Below, piece by piece: positions 1 to 8,677 of a DNA stretch of 48,257 nt. The notes below the pieces were generated by a model. It saw only the letters and a list, made by a program, of their open reading frames with translations. It did no database searches and had not been told where the DNA came from. Position 1 is the first letter of the stretch. Every line of letters begins with the position of its first letter. Made by a program: the position numbers and the translations under genes. The DNA comes from Candidatus Neomicrothrix sp. UBA4542 (lineage in GTDB: Bacteria; Actinomycetota; Acidimicrobiia; Acidimicrobiales; Poriferisodalaceae). The stretch lies in NCBI GenBank assembly GCA_002388005.1, contig DGLO01000121.1:17589-65845 (forward strand), written 5' to 3'.

Positions 1-54
1 TCAGCTAAAAGAAAATTCGAATGACTCGTAGGGCCGAAGGTAGCGTCCTTAGGT

Positions 55-888
55 GTGGGTAAGTTGAGCCAGCAGGAGGCCCGCCTCCGAATCACGGTGC
101 CTGAAGCGGACGCCGACCTAGTGTCAGGCGAACTTTGGCAACTCGGAACCTTAGGGATAGAACAACGCTACGAGGGCGATCAAATCGTGCTGCTGGCTGG
201 TTTCTCTTCAGCTCATACCGCAGATCTGGCCGCGCGAACTCTTGGAAGGTTCGCCGTGGTTGAAGAATTTGGGTCTCGCGATTATCTCGACAGTTGGCGC
301 GATTACGCAACGATTTACAGAGCGGGGAATCGCATAGTGATTAGGCCACCATGGGTTCAGTATGAACCGAAGGCGAGCGAATTAATAGTTTGGATGGATC
401 CTGGGCGTTCGTTCGGATCGGGGAGCCACCCTTCGACCCGACTTGCGTTGGCTGAACTCGAACAATTACTTGAAGGAAACGAGTCCGTCCTCGATGTTGG
501 CTGCGGAAGCGGCATCTTGTCGGTGGCTGCTGCTCGATTAGGCGCAACTGAGGTACTTGGAATTGACATCGACCCTGCGTCAGTGGAGGTCACAACAAAA
601 AACGCCAAATCGAATGGCGTAGACGAACTAGTAACCGCGTCAGCGATCGCATTAGAAGAAGTGACCGGCACTTACGACGTGGTTATCGCGAATATGCTCG
701 CCCCTCTCCTGAGTTCGTATGGGCCGACTCTTGTGAAGATGGTTCGGGCTGGCCGCCGTCTGGTGTTCTCAGGCCTTTTGAGTTCACAAATCGAACGTGT
801 CGTTGATGCCTGCAGTCCGTTGCGTCTACTTACTACTCGAAGTTGCGAATCTGATGAGGGTGACTGGGTGAGCTTAACGTTGGGTTGA
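55..888 (+). CDS. prmA: Ribosomal protein L11 methyltransferase PrmA
   Basis: PrmA is the cytoplasmic SAM-dependent enzyme that methylates ribosomal protein L11. The 277-residue product has the family's central signature DPGRSFGSGSHPST at 115-128, SAM motif I (LDVGCGSG, 146-153), the acidic DID at 171-173 that follows motif I, and IANMLAPL at 211-218, the PrmA version of the methyltransferase motif IV loop. Length is slightly below the usual 290-300, mainly a short N-terminal L11-recognition domain. The GTG start at 55 has only a weak AGG upstream; an ATG at 21 is out of frame. The gene ends 6 bases from the stop of the facing P450 gene, so the two transcripts must converge with almost no space for a terminator. 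Confidence 0.93.
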   Translation: MGKLSQQEARLRITVPEADADLVSGELWQLGTLGIEQRYEGDQIVLLAGFSSAHTADLAARTLGRFAVVEEFGSRDYLDSWRDYATIYRAGNRIVIRPPWVQYEPKASELIVWMDPGRSFGSGSHPSTRLALAELEQLLEGNESVLDVGCGSGILSVAAARLGATEVLGIDIDPASVEVTTKNAKSNGVDELVTASAIALEEVTGTYDVVIANMLAPLLSSYGPTLVKMVRAGRRLVFSGLLSSQIERVVDACSPLRLLTTRSCESDEGDWVSLTLG

Positions 889-894
889 CTGGTG

Positions 895-2184
895 CTAGAT
901 CGGAGCAACCATTTGGCGTTGAATCGGTCCGACGTGCAAGTGTCCAATTCGTTCGAGTTCGCCTTGAAGACGCAGATTCGGTAGGAGCGGAAGCACCGCG
1001 CGGAAAAATGCCCTCAACTCCCAACGCGCTAAATGCGCGCCGAGGCAAAAGTGGGCGCCGTGTCCAAAAGCCATGTGCTCGTTCGGATATCGAGTCACAT
1101 CAAACCGGTATGGATCAGGAAACTGACGTTCGTCGCGGTTGGCTGAAGCATGCCAAATGCCGACATGATCGCCGGCCCGAATGATCTGACCGCCGATCTC
1201 GGTGTCGCGAGTACAAACTCGAGCGAACTGAATAACAGGAGATGTCCATCGAAGAATTTCTTCGACGGCGTTGTCCAACGTTTCGCTGTCGTCAAGATGG
1301 CCAGCTAAGAACGCCAATTCTTCTGGGTGTTGGAGGAAAGCGATCATCCCTCCGGTAGCTGCGTTCCGGGTAGTTTCGTTTCCCGCGGCAATAAGAACCC
1401 TGATATAGCCCAGCAATTGCTGAGGAGTGAGCGGCTCGTTTGCAAGTTCAGAGCGAAGGAGAATCGATATCAGGTCCGGTCCGCTGCAATCCGTTGCACG
1501 TCGCTTCGCTATCTCTTGGAAGATCCACTCCTCGAATTCGACGAACATCCGTCGCCGCATGTCCTTTTTCGTTTCGTTAGCTTTGGCGAAACGCATCAAC
1601 TTGGGATCGTCGAACAACACGGCGGTCCATGCGTGCACTTGCTCCCAATCATCGGGGGACGCGCCGATCATCTCGCAGATCGTGGCCAAGGGAAGTTTGA
1701 CTGCTAGGTCTTCGACTAAGTCTGCGGTGCCTTCAGCGTCCACCTTCTTTGCAAACTGATCCGCGTAGATCTGTGCATGGTTAATTAGTGATTCTTCTCG
1801 AGAACGCATGGCCTTTGGTGTGAACTCGGGAGCTACTAACCGACGCATGTCCCAATGAACGGGACGATCGGTGTAAATGAAATCTGGGGGTTCATCCGGA
1901 TCCCATCCGCGCGCTTCCATTCGGTGGCGGTAGGTGTCCCAAAATCGTTGATCTCGTTCCGCTAGGTCAAGTCGGAGCCTGCCTTTCCCGTTAGCGAAAG
2001 TCTCGTTGTCACCTGAGATCCGTTTGACATCCGCGTACCGAGTTACGGACCAAAAGGGGGTGATCGTTTCGCGCTCGTACCAATAAACAGGGGCCTCCGC
2101 GCGAAAGAGATCCCACTCCGCCCACGGATAGCCTTCGGTTCGGTACCTCTCCAGGTCGTGTATTACTGCTTCATCGACATGCAT
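895..2184 (-). CDS. Cytochrome P450
   Basis: A soluble bacterial cytochrome P450 of 429 residues without signal or membrane segment. The I-helix oxygen-activation motif AAGNETTRN lies at 266-274, the ExxR pair at E309/R312, and the heme loop FGHGAHFCLGAHLA at 373-386 with Cys380 as the thiolate ligand. These place it in the class that receives electrons from separate ferredoxin partners, none of which is encoded next to it. Overall it resembles actinobacterial CYPs acting on steroids, terpenes or fatty acids, but the substrate cannot be read from sequence. The ATG at 2184 is preceded by a G-rich ribosome binding site. It is transcribed alone, divergent from the 2-hydroxyacid dehydrogenase gene and convergent with prmA. 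Confidence 0.93.
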   Translation of the reverse strand: MHVDEAVIHDLERYRTEGYPWAEWDLFRAEAPVYWYERETITPFWSVTRYADVKRISGDNETFANGKGRLRLDLAERDQRFWDTYRHRMEARGWDPDEPPDFIYTDRPVHWDMRRLVAPEFTPKAMRSREESLINHAQIYADQFAKKVDAEGTADLVEDLAVKLPLATICEMIGASPDDWEQVHAWTAVLFDDPKLMRFAKANETKKDMRRRMFVEFEEWIFQEIAKRRATDCSGPDLISILLRSELANEPLTPQQLLGYIRVLIAAGNETTRNAATGGMIAFLQHPEELAFLAGHLDDSETLDNAVEEILRWTSPVIQFARVCTRDTEIGGQIIRAGDHVGIWHASANRDERQFPDPYRFDVTRYPNEHMAFGHGAHFCLGAHLARWELRAFFRAVLPLLPNLRLQGELERIGHLHVGPIQRQMVAPI

Positions 2185-2278
2185 GGCCCCCCCTAGAACT
2201 CCAATCGTAACGAGGCTGAGGAATTCGAGTCGGGTTGGTGACTATTCGCAAAATTTCTGGCGGGGTTAAAGTCCACGG

Positions 2279-3265
2279 ATGAACGATTTACCAATCATCT
2301 GGTTTGATCGAGCGCTTGATGATTCGATGATGAAACTCGTTGAAGGACGCTGGAACCCGTCGTGGCCCAAGGGCGACGATCCCCTTGATGGGATTAAGCA
2401 AGCCGACGGTGCGGTAGTTGGCGCTTCCATCGTCTACAACCGCGAAGTGTTTTCGGTGAGCCCAAATTTGCGCGTGTTGTCACGGGCGGGAATTGGATTC
2501 GACAACGTGAATCTAGAAGATGCAACTGAATTCGGCATCGCTGCTTGTAACACCCCCGATGGGCCAACAATTTCGACCGCCGAACATGCCCTGGCGTTGA
2601 TATTTGCCATCACGAAGGGTTTGAAACAGAGCGAGGGTCGACTCCATCGTCAAGAAGGAAATTATTCCGCCTCACACCATTCGTTGGAACTAAATGGAGC
2701 ATCGCTCACGCTAATCGGACTCGGAAGGATCGCTTCTCGGGTAGCAACGGTTGCTCTTGCGGCTGGAATGACCGTGACTGCCTACGATCCCTTTGAATCA
2801 AATGAAAAATTCGAGCAACTTGGGGTCAGGCGTGCTTCTACCCTCGTCGAGGCGGTACGCGAAGCCCAAGTTGTTTCTATACACGCTCCTCTAACAGATC
2901 AAACCCACCACTTAATTAGTGCCGAGTTACTCGATCAGATGACCGACGGGGTTTTCATTGTGAACACAGCTCGCGGAGGCCTCGTCGATGATTCAGCTCT
3001 CATCGACGCGTTAACAAGCGGCAAAGTGCAGGCCGCTGGTTTAGATGTCACCGATCCTGAACCTCTGCCGCAAGGACATCCACTCTTGCAGCACGACAAC
3101 ATCCTCGTCACCCCCCATGTCGCGTCCGCAACTAGTGAAGGTAGAAAACGAATTTTCACGATGGCGATCGATCAGGTTCTGACAGGTCTTTCCGGATCGA
3201 AGCCGTCGAACATTCTGAATCCCGAGGTTTGGCCCGGCCGTAGCTCTATGCAGACAGTCACTTAG
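2279..3265 (+). CDS. D-isomer-specific 2-hydroxyacid dehydrogenase (C-terminal binding/PGDH-like)
   Basis: A 328-residue NAD-dependent 2-hydroxyacid dehydrogenase of the phosphoglycerate dehydrogenase/CtBP group. The catalytic triad is visible: Arg232 (TARGG), Glu261 (DPEP) and His280 (TPHVAS). The nucleotide-binding loop is GLGRIA at 147-152; the last Gly of GxGxxG is Ala, a mild deviation. There is no C-terminal ACT or ASB regulatory domain, so it is a short-type enzyme rather than a full-length SerA; the natural substrate (glyoxylate, hydroxypyruvate, phosphoglycerate or another 2-keto acid) is undetermined. It is followed after 41 bases by the FAD-linked oxidase and may be co-transcribed with it and the helicase. 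Confidence 0.9.
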   Translation: MNDLPIIWFDRALDDSMMKLVEGRWNPSWPKGDDPLDGIKQADGAVVGASIVYNREVFSVSPNLRVLSRAGIGFDNVNLEDATEFGIAACNTPDGPTISTAEHALALIFAITKGLKQSEGRLHRQEGNYSASHHSLELNGASLTLIGLGRIASRVATVALAAGMTVTAYDPFESNEKFEQLGVRRASTLVEAVREAQVVSIHAPLTDQTHHLISAELLDQMTDGVFIVNTARGGLVDDSALIDALTSGKVQAAGLDVTDPEPLPQGHPLLQHDNILVTPHVASATSEGRKRIFTMAIDQVLTGLSGSKPSNILNPEVWPGRSSMQTVT

Positions 3266-3306
3266 CGCAGCTTGTTACAGGTATTTTCGGTTCTAAGCTC
3301 CTGACC

Positions 3307-4482
3307 ATGCCGGAATGGACGAACTGGTCGGGAAAACTTTCAGCAGAACCGCAGCGCATCACCCAAGTCGGCACCGTCGATGCGATCAGAAGCGAACTGT
3401 TGGCAGCGCGCGAGGGAGGGTGGAGTGTGCGAACCGCCGGAACGGCACATTCCCATTACCCCTTGCTCCCGACCAGCGGCGTAATTCTCGACACCCGTCC
3501 TCTTTCAGGCCTGGTATCTGTTGACAGAGACGCAATGACCGCAACTTTTCGCGCTGGCACCAAGATTCACGCATGTGGTCAACCGTTACTAGAACACGGT
3601 TTGGGACTGTTAAACCAGGGCGACATTGACCAACAATCTGTCGGCGGTGCCATCGCCACAGGAACTCACGGCACCGGGGTTGATCTCGGCAGTTTTTCGA
3701 GCGCAGTGACCGAATTGTTGGTGCTTCTCGTCGACGGGTCAGTAGTTACCTGTAGTTCTGATGTTGAGCCAGATCTGTTCGAAGCATCACGGCTGTCATT
3801 GGGAGCAGTTGGGGTCGTGTTGCAAGTTACGTTGCGAGTACGCGAGGCGTACCGACTGGAGGAGCAACGTTGGCTTGAACCTTTCGAAAGCGTCATGGAG
3901 AGAATCGAAGAGTTGACGAGCGCAACTCGACACTTTGAATATTTCTGGTACCCGGGTCAAGATCGCGCGATCTGTAAATCAATCAATCTCACCGACGAAC
4001 CCTGCAGGTACCCCCTAGGGGATGAGGGACAACGTTTGGCGTGGAGTTTCGAAGTTCTTCCCAATCAGCGTCTCGACCCTCACACTGAGATGGAGTATTC
4101 GATCCCGGCCGAACACGGTCCTTCATGCGTCGCCGACATCAAGAACCTGCTGTCGAACAGCTTTCCCGAGGTTGTCTGGCCAATCGAGTATCGGACTGTT
4201 GCTGCGGACGACGTTTGGCTTTCCCCGGCACGGGGTCAAGCCACTGCAACGGTGTCAATTCACGAGGACGTGACGCGAGATGAAACCGCGTATTACAAAT
4301 CCGCTGAATCAATTTTTCGTTCTTACGGTGGCCGCCCCCATTGGGGCAAAGTGCATTACCTCTCCGGCAAAGACCTGGCAGGAGATTACGACCGTTGGCA
4401 AGATTGGTGGCGGGTCCGAGACGCAGTGGATCCAACTGGCGTCCTTTTGAACGAACCCATGCGCAAGCTACGTGCCCCGTGA
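3307..4482 (+). CDS. FAD-linked oxidoreductase, L-gulono/D-arabinono-lactone oxidase family
   Basis: A 391-residue flavoprotein with an N-terminal FAD_binding_4 (VAO-type) domain and a C-terminal ALO domain. The FAD loop VRTAGTAHSH at 41-50 contains the His (about 48) that in many lactone and alditol oxidases is covalently linked to FAD, followed by GAIATGTHGTG at 114-124. The C-terminus has the HWGKVHYL and DPTGVLLN motifs of aldonolactone and alditol oxidases. It likely oxidises a sugar lactone or polyol, with oxygen or a cytochrome as acceptor; substrate unknown. No signal peptide is seen. Its TGA stop overlaps the GTG start of the helicase by four bases (GTGA), implying translational coupling. 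Confidence 0.88.
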   Translation: MPEWTNWSGKLSAEPQRITQVGTVDAIRSELLAAREGGWSVRTAGTAHSHYPLLPTSGVILDTRPLSGLVSVDRDAMTATFRAGTKIHACGQPLLEHGLGLLNQGDIDQQSVGGAIATGTHGTGVDLGSFSSAVTELLVLLVDGSVVTCSSDVEPDLFEASRLSLGAVGVVLQVTLRVREAYRLEEQRWLEPFESVMERIEELTSATRHFEYFWYPGQDRAICKSINLTDEPCRYPLGDEGQRLAWSFEVLPNQRLDPHTEMEYSIPAEHGPSCVADIKNLLSNSFPEVVWPIEYRTVAADDVWLSPARGQATATVSIHEDVTRDETAYYKSAESIFRSYGGRPHWGKVHYLSGKDLAGDYDRWQDWWRVRDAVDPTGVLLNEPMRKLRAP

Positions 4483-6989
4483 GTAACGCTCAGTTACTCA
4501 CCTATCTTCCCTCCGAAGCCGATCCGGGAAATTTGCTTGATGGTTTCCTCGCATGGGCCGCCGCGGGCAACATCGATTTATACGAAGCGCAAGAGGAAGC
4601 GATACTTGAGGTCTTCTCGGGTCATCACGTGATTCTTACAACCCCTACGGGCTCAGGAAAGTCCCTCGTCGCGATGGCCGCTCACTTCGAGGCCATTGCT
4701 AAGGGAAAGCGTTGTTGGTACACCGCGCCGATTAAAGCACTTGTTTCTGAAAAATTTTTTTCACTCTGCAAGGAATTTGGTTCGGACAACGTGGGGATGA
4801 TCACCGGAGACGCTTCGGTCAATCCCGATGCTCCGATCGTTTGCTGCACTCAGGAAATCTTGGCCAATCTCGCGCTACGACACGGACCTCAAGCTCCAGT
4901 CGATACGGCCGTGATGGACGAGTTCCATTACTACTCAGACAGAGATCGAGGATGGGCGTGGCAGATACCTCTGTTGGAGTTGCAACGAACACAGTTCATT
5001 TTGATGAGCGCCACTCTCGGCCCAGCGGAATTCTTCCTCAAAGATTTAGAACATCGCAGCAACCGCATCGCCGTGGAAGTAACGGGAAACACCCGGCCGG
5101 TTCCTCTCGAATGGACCTACCGCGAGACAACCCTTCTTCAATCAATCCGCGATCTGTTGCACTTGGATCGTGCTCCTATCTACATCGTCCATTTCACTCA
5201 AAAAGCAGCAGCAGAACGAGCTCAAGCGCTCACTAGCTTGGACGTGCTAACTCGTGAAGAAAAACAACGGATTCGGGACGAAATTTCAAACTTTCGCTTT
5301 GACTCCCCTTTCGGTAAAGACGTTGCACGCTTTGTTAAAGCGGGCATCGGGGTGCATCACGCTGGACTTCTACCGAAATATCGGCTTCTGGTTGAACGTT
5401 TGGCCCAGGAAGGACTGTTAAAACTCATCTGCGGGACCGACACGCTCGGCGTTGGCGTAAACGTGCCCATCAGAACGGTGTTGTTCTCACAGTTGTGCAA
5501 ATTCGATGGCCAAGCGACAGCAACCCTCACCGTCCGCGATTTTCAACAGATTGCTGGGCGCGCGGGTCGTAAGGGATTCGATGATCAGGGATTCGTTTGG
5601 TGTCAAGCTCCCGAGCACCACGTTGAAAACCTCAAAGCCTTAGAAAAGGCGGCCGATGATCCGAAGAAGCGCCGCAAAGTACAACGGAAAAAACCGCCGG
5701 AACGAGGGTACGTCCACTGGGACGACAAGACGTTCGAACGACTCCGCAGTGGTCGCCCTGAGACGCTTTCTTCGAATTTCCAGGTATCACACTCAATGTT
5801 GCTGAATGTGTTGGACCGGCCCGGTGACGGCTGCGCTGCTTTGCGCAAGATCTTGACCGACAACCACGACCTCCGGTCGCAGCAGCGTAGTCATATTCGT
5901 CAAGCCATCGGCATGTATCGGTCACTCGTTTCGGCGGGAATAGTCGAAACTCTCGACAATCCAGACGCCGAAGATCGTTTGGTACGAGTCAACGTAGATC
6001 TACAAGCCGAGTTTGATCTCACCGGGGCGCTTTCACCGTTCGTGCCTGATGCAGTGGAACTTCTTGACCGCGAAGAAGTTACTTACGCCCTTGACGTAAT
6101 CACGGTTGTCGAGTCCGTTCTGGAGAACCCTGCAGTTCTGTTAGCGAGACAGCGCGACAAGGCACGCGACGAGCTATTCGTCGAACTCAAACGCGACGGT
6201 GTCGAGTATGAAGAGCGCATCTCTCTACTTGATGAAGTTGAGTGGCCGAAACCCCTCAAAGAATTTCTCTATACGACCTTCGACGCGTGGGCGGTTCACC
6301 ATCCGTGGTTAGGGCAGGAGAATCTACGCCCCAAATCCATTGTGCGAGATCTGTACGAGCGAGCTATGACGTTTCGCGAATACGTCAACTATTACGGGGT
6401 GAAGGGATCCGAAGGAGTTTTGCTCCGATATTTGACCGATGCGTTTAAGGGATTACAAAAGACGGTCCCCGATAACTCTTGGACGTCTGAACTTGAGGAC
6501 GTGTTTGAGTGGCTGGGCGCGCTAGTTCGGCAAGTCGATAGCAGCCTGCTTGACGAGTGGGAACGACTCCAGAACCCTGATCAGCTAGACGAGGAGATTC
6601 GCCCTCAAACAGTTGATATCACAACCCAAACCCGAGCTTTCCATGTGATGGTTCGTAACGCCACGTTTCGTTGGATTCAGTTGCTTGCTCAAGCGGACTA
6701 CCTAGCCATCGCTCAACAGGCGGAAGGTGACTTATCGGAACCCGGAGCGGTCGAAGAAGCTGTTGGCCCATATTGGGACGAGTTCAACGAGGTGTTAACC
6801 GATGCCGACGCCCGATCGGATCGCTGGTTGTTAGAAATTGAAAGAGATGAAACACGGGTGGTCGTTGAGCAGATCGTGTGCGACCCAGAAGGGTTCAATG
6901 AATGGCGGCTTCGTGGACTGGTTGAGCTAAGCGCTTCCCGGCAAACGGGCGAAGCTGTCGTGAAGTTGACCCAAATTGTCAAACTATGA
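4479..6989 (+). CDS. Ski2-like DEAD/DEAH-box RNA helicase with DUF3516 domain
   Basis: A large superfamily II helicase of 836 residues. Motif I is TPTGSGKS (55-62), motif II DEFH (147-150), motif III SATL (177-180), and motif VI QIAGRAGRKG is near residue 356-365. The C-terminal half lacks the usual Ski2/Mtr4 extension signatures but matches the DUF3516 region typical of actinobacterial helicases of this group, which are thought to act in RNA metabolism. I chose the GTG at 4479, which overlaps the preceding stop (GTGA) and immediately precedes conserved sequence; the open frame extends 46 codons upstream, but that part lies inside the preceding gene and reads as shadow sequence. Fifteen bases after the stop, at 7002-7019, is a weak 6-bp inverted repeat without a T-run. 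Confidence 0.92.
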   Translation: MSNAQLLTYLPSEADPGNLLDGFLAWAAAGNIDLYEAQEEAILEVFSGHHVILTTPTGSGKSLVAMAAHFEAIAKGKRCWYTAPIKALVSEKFFSLCKEFGSDNVGMITGDASVNPDAPIVCCTQEILANLALRHGPQAPVDTAVMDEFHYYSDRDRGWAWQIPLLELQRTQFILMSATLGPAEFFLKDLEHRSNRIAVEVTGNTRPVPLEWTYRETTLLQSIRDLLHLDRAPIYIVHFTQKAAAERAQALTSLDVLTREEKQRIRDEISNFRFDSPFGKDVARFVKAGIGVHHAGLLPKYRLLVERLAQEGLLKLICGTDTLGVGVNVPIRTVLFSQLCKFDGQATATLTVRDFQQIAGRAGRKGFDDQGFVWCQAPEHHVENLKALEKAADDPKKRRKVQRKKPPERGYVHWDDKTFERLRSGRPETLSSNFQVSHSMLLNVLDRPGDGCAALRKILTDNHDLRSQQRSHIRQAIGMYRSLVSAGIVETLDNPDAEDRLVRVNVDLQAEFDLTGALSPFVPDAVELLDREEVTYALDVITVVESVLENPAVLLARQRDKARDELFVELKRDGVEYEERISLLDEVEWPKPLKEFLYTTFDAWAVHHPWLGQENLRPKSIVRDLYERAMTFREYVNYYGVKGSEGVLLRYLTDAFKGLQKTVPDNSWTSELEDVFEWLGALVRQVDSSLLDEWERLQNPDQLDEEIRPQTVDITTQTRAFHVMVRNATFRWIQLLAQADYLAIAQQAEGDLSEPGAVEEAVGPYWDEFNEVLTDADARSDRWLLEIERDETRVVVEQIVCDPEGFNEWRLRGLVELSASRQTGEAVVKLTQIVKL

Positions 6990-7102
6990 AGAGCCACCGG
7001 CGATAGTCAGATCACTATCAAATAGATACAGAGCGCGACGATAAGGCACGCCACGGACCACCCAAACACGCGGAATTTAGTTGGGCCAGGCCAAGCGTCT
7101 TC

Positions 7103-7144
7103 GATCACGAAGGAAGCCGATAGTTCGGGGCTTCTTTCGTGATC
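7103..7144. repeat. Long hairpin spanning the guaB stop codon
   Basis: Inverted repeat with 16-base arms (7103-7118 and 7129-7144) and a 10-base loop. On the plus strand all 16 positions pair (one G-U); on the guaB mRNA one A-C mismatch is left. The guaB TGA (7105-7107) lies inside the distal arm. Neither side has a T-run, so it is not a canonical intrinsic terminator, though it sits exactly between the facing helicase and guaB transcripts and could block both or protect the guaB 3' end. Confidence 0.6.
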
Positions 7145-8604
7145 ATGATGTCGTGCGGATGGCTTTCGCGAATAGCAGAGGATGTGATTTTTACGAACCT
7201 TGTGCTTGTTTTCATCTCACCAATTGTTGTTGTACCGCAATATCCCATGGCTTGTCGGAGGCCACCAATTAGTTGGTGGAGAACATTGGCGATCGGCCCT
7301 TTGTAGGCAACTCTTCCTTCTATCCCCTCGGGTACGAGTAGATCCTCGTCCCGTTGATCTTGGAAGTAACGATCTTTTGAGAAGCTCCGACCTTTCATTG
7401 CACCGATTGACCCCATGCCTCTGTATTCCTTGAACCGCTCTCCTTGATAGAGGACTACTTCTCCAGGACTTTCGTCGACCCCAGCAAGAAGTCCTCCAAC
7501 CATCGCGCAGTCCGCTCCGGCAGCGATGGCCTTCGCGAGATCGCCAGAGAATTGCATTCCTCCGTCTGCGACAACCGGAATGCTGTGGTCAGCTGCCGCG
7601 GACGCGCAGTCAAAAACAGCTGTGACCTGGGGTACGCCAACGCCAGCGACCACTCGAGTGGTGCAGATGGAACCGGGCCCAATGCCAACTTTGACGCCAT
7701 CAGCTCCCGCTTCGATGAGGGCCCGCGTAGCGTCGGCTGTAGCGACATTTCCGGCAAGGACATCGATCGAATAGTTGGCTTTAATCTTCGAAACCGCTTC
7801 GATCACATCGCGACTGTGTCCGTGAGCTGTATCAACGACTAAAACGTCGACTCCACGTTCCACGAGTGCCGCTGCCCGATCGTCCGCATCTGGACCAACT
7901 CCTACAGCAGCCGCAACGAGCAAGCGCCCCCTGTCGTCCTTGGCGGCCTGGGGATATTGGATCTTCTTCTCTATGTCCTTCACGGTGATCAATCCGATGA
8001 GTTGAAAATCATCGTCGACGATCGGTAATTTTTCGATGCGATGCTTACCGAGTACCACTTGGGCTTGTTCTAGTGTCGTGCCCGCTTTGGCAGTAATGAG
8101 ACCCTCAACTGTCATGACTTCTGAGACAAGGCGGCCATAGTCGGTCTCGAATCGCAAATCGCGGTTGGTCAAAATGCCGACGAGCCGATGGTTTTCGTCC
8201 GTTATTGGAATCCCACTGATCTTGAACCGGCCCATAAGCGCTTCAGCTTCAGCCAAAGTGGCGTTCGGGGGGAGAGTGAAAGGTTCAACGATCATTCCCG
8301 ACTCTGATCGCTTAACTTTGTCGACTTCGTCGGCTTGCTCGTCAATCGAAAAGTTTCTGTGCACTACTCCAATTCCGCCATGACGGGCCATGGCGATCGC
8401 CAATCGGGCCTCGGTCACGGTGTCCATCGCAGCGCTCGCTAACGGAACGTTGAGTTGGATGTTCTTGGTGAAGCGACACCTGGTGTCAACCGCGTCGGGG
8501 AGGACATCGGAGGCTGCCGGTACCAGGAGCACATCGTCAAAGGTCAGGCCCTCGGAAGCGAACTTCTCATCTTCGGAAGGGAAGGGAGCGGATGACGCGG
8601 CCAT
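7105..8604 (-). CDS. guaB: IMP dehydrogenase
   Basis: GuaB oxidises IMP to XMP with NAD, the committed step of guanine nucleotide synthesis. The 499-residue product has the N-terminal LTFDDVLLVP signature, two CBS domains at roughly 103-218, the active-site loop GPGSICTTR with catalytic Cys314, and the flap region including EGIEGRVAYKG. The length is normal for a bacterial IMPDH. I prefer the ATG at 8604; a GTG at 8625 would add seven residues and neither has a strong ribosome binding site. The gene is divergent from gpgS, with 73 bases between the starts. An unusual perfect hairpin covers its stop codon. Confidence 0.96.
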   Translation of the reverse strand: MAASSAPFPSEDEKFASEGLTFDDVLLVPAASDVLPDAVDTRCRFTKNIQLNVPLASAAMDTVTEARLAIAMARHGGIGVVHRNFSIDEQADEVDKVKRSESGMIVEPFTLPPNATLAEAEALMGRFKISGIPITDENHRLVGILTNRDLRFETDYGRLVSEVMTVEGLITAKAGTTLEQAQVVLGKHRIEKLPIVDDDFQLIGLITVKDIEKKIQYPQAAKDDRGRLLVAAAVGVGPDADDRAAALVERGVDVLVVDTAHGHSRDVIEAVSKIKANYSIDVLAGNVATADATRALIEAGADGVKVGIGPGSICTTRVVAGVGVPQVTAVFDCASAAADHSIPVVADGGMQFSGDLAKAIAAGADCAMVGGLLAGVDESPGEVVLYQGERFKEYRGMGSIGAMKGRSFSKDRYFQDQRDEDLLVPEGIEGRVAYKGPIANVLHQLIGGLRQAMGYCGTTTIGEMKTSTRFVKITSSAIRESHPHDIMITKEAPNYRLPS

Positions 8605-8677
8605 GTGGAACGATACCTCGGACACCTTCGTAAGCGGTGCACTACTCGTCTACCGTAGGCCCGACGACAGGAGCGGC

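Noticed and set aside
7002..7019. Possible terminator after the helicase gene (GATAGT...ACTATC)
   Set aside because: Only 6 bp, no T-run on either strand; likely chance.
8390..8677. N-terminal extension of the gpgS frame over the guaB start
   Set aside because: The ATG at 8678 has a perfectly spaced AGGAG; the upstream 96 codons have no family similarity and lie opposite guaB.
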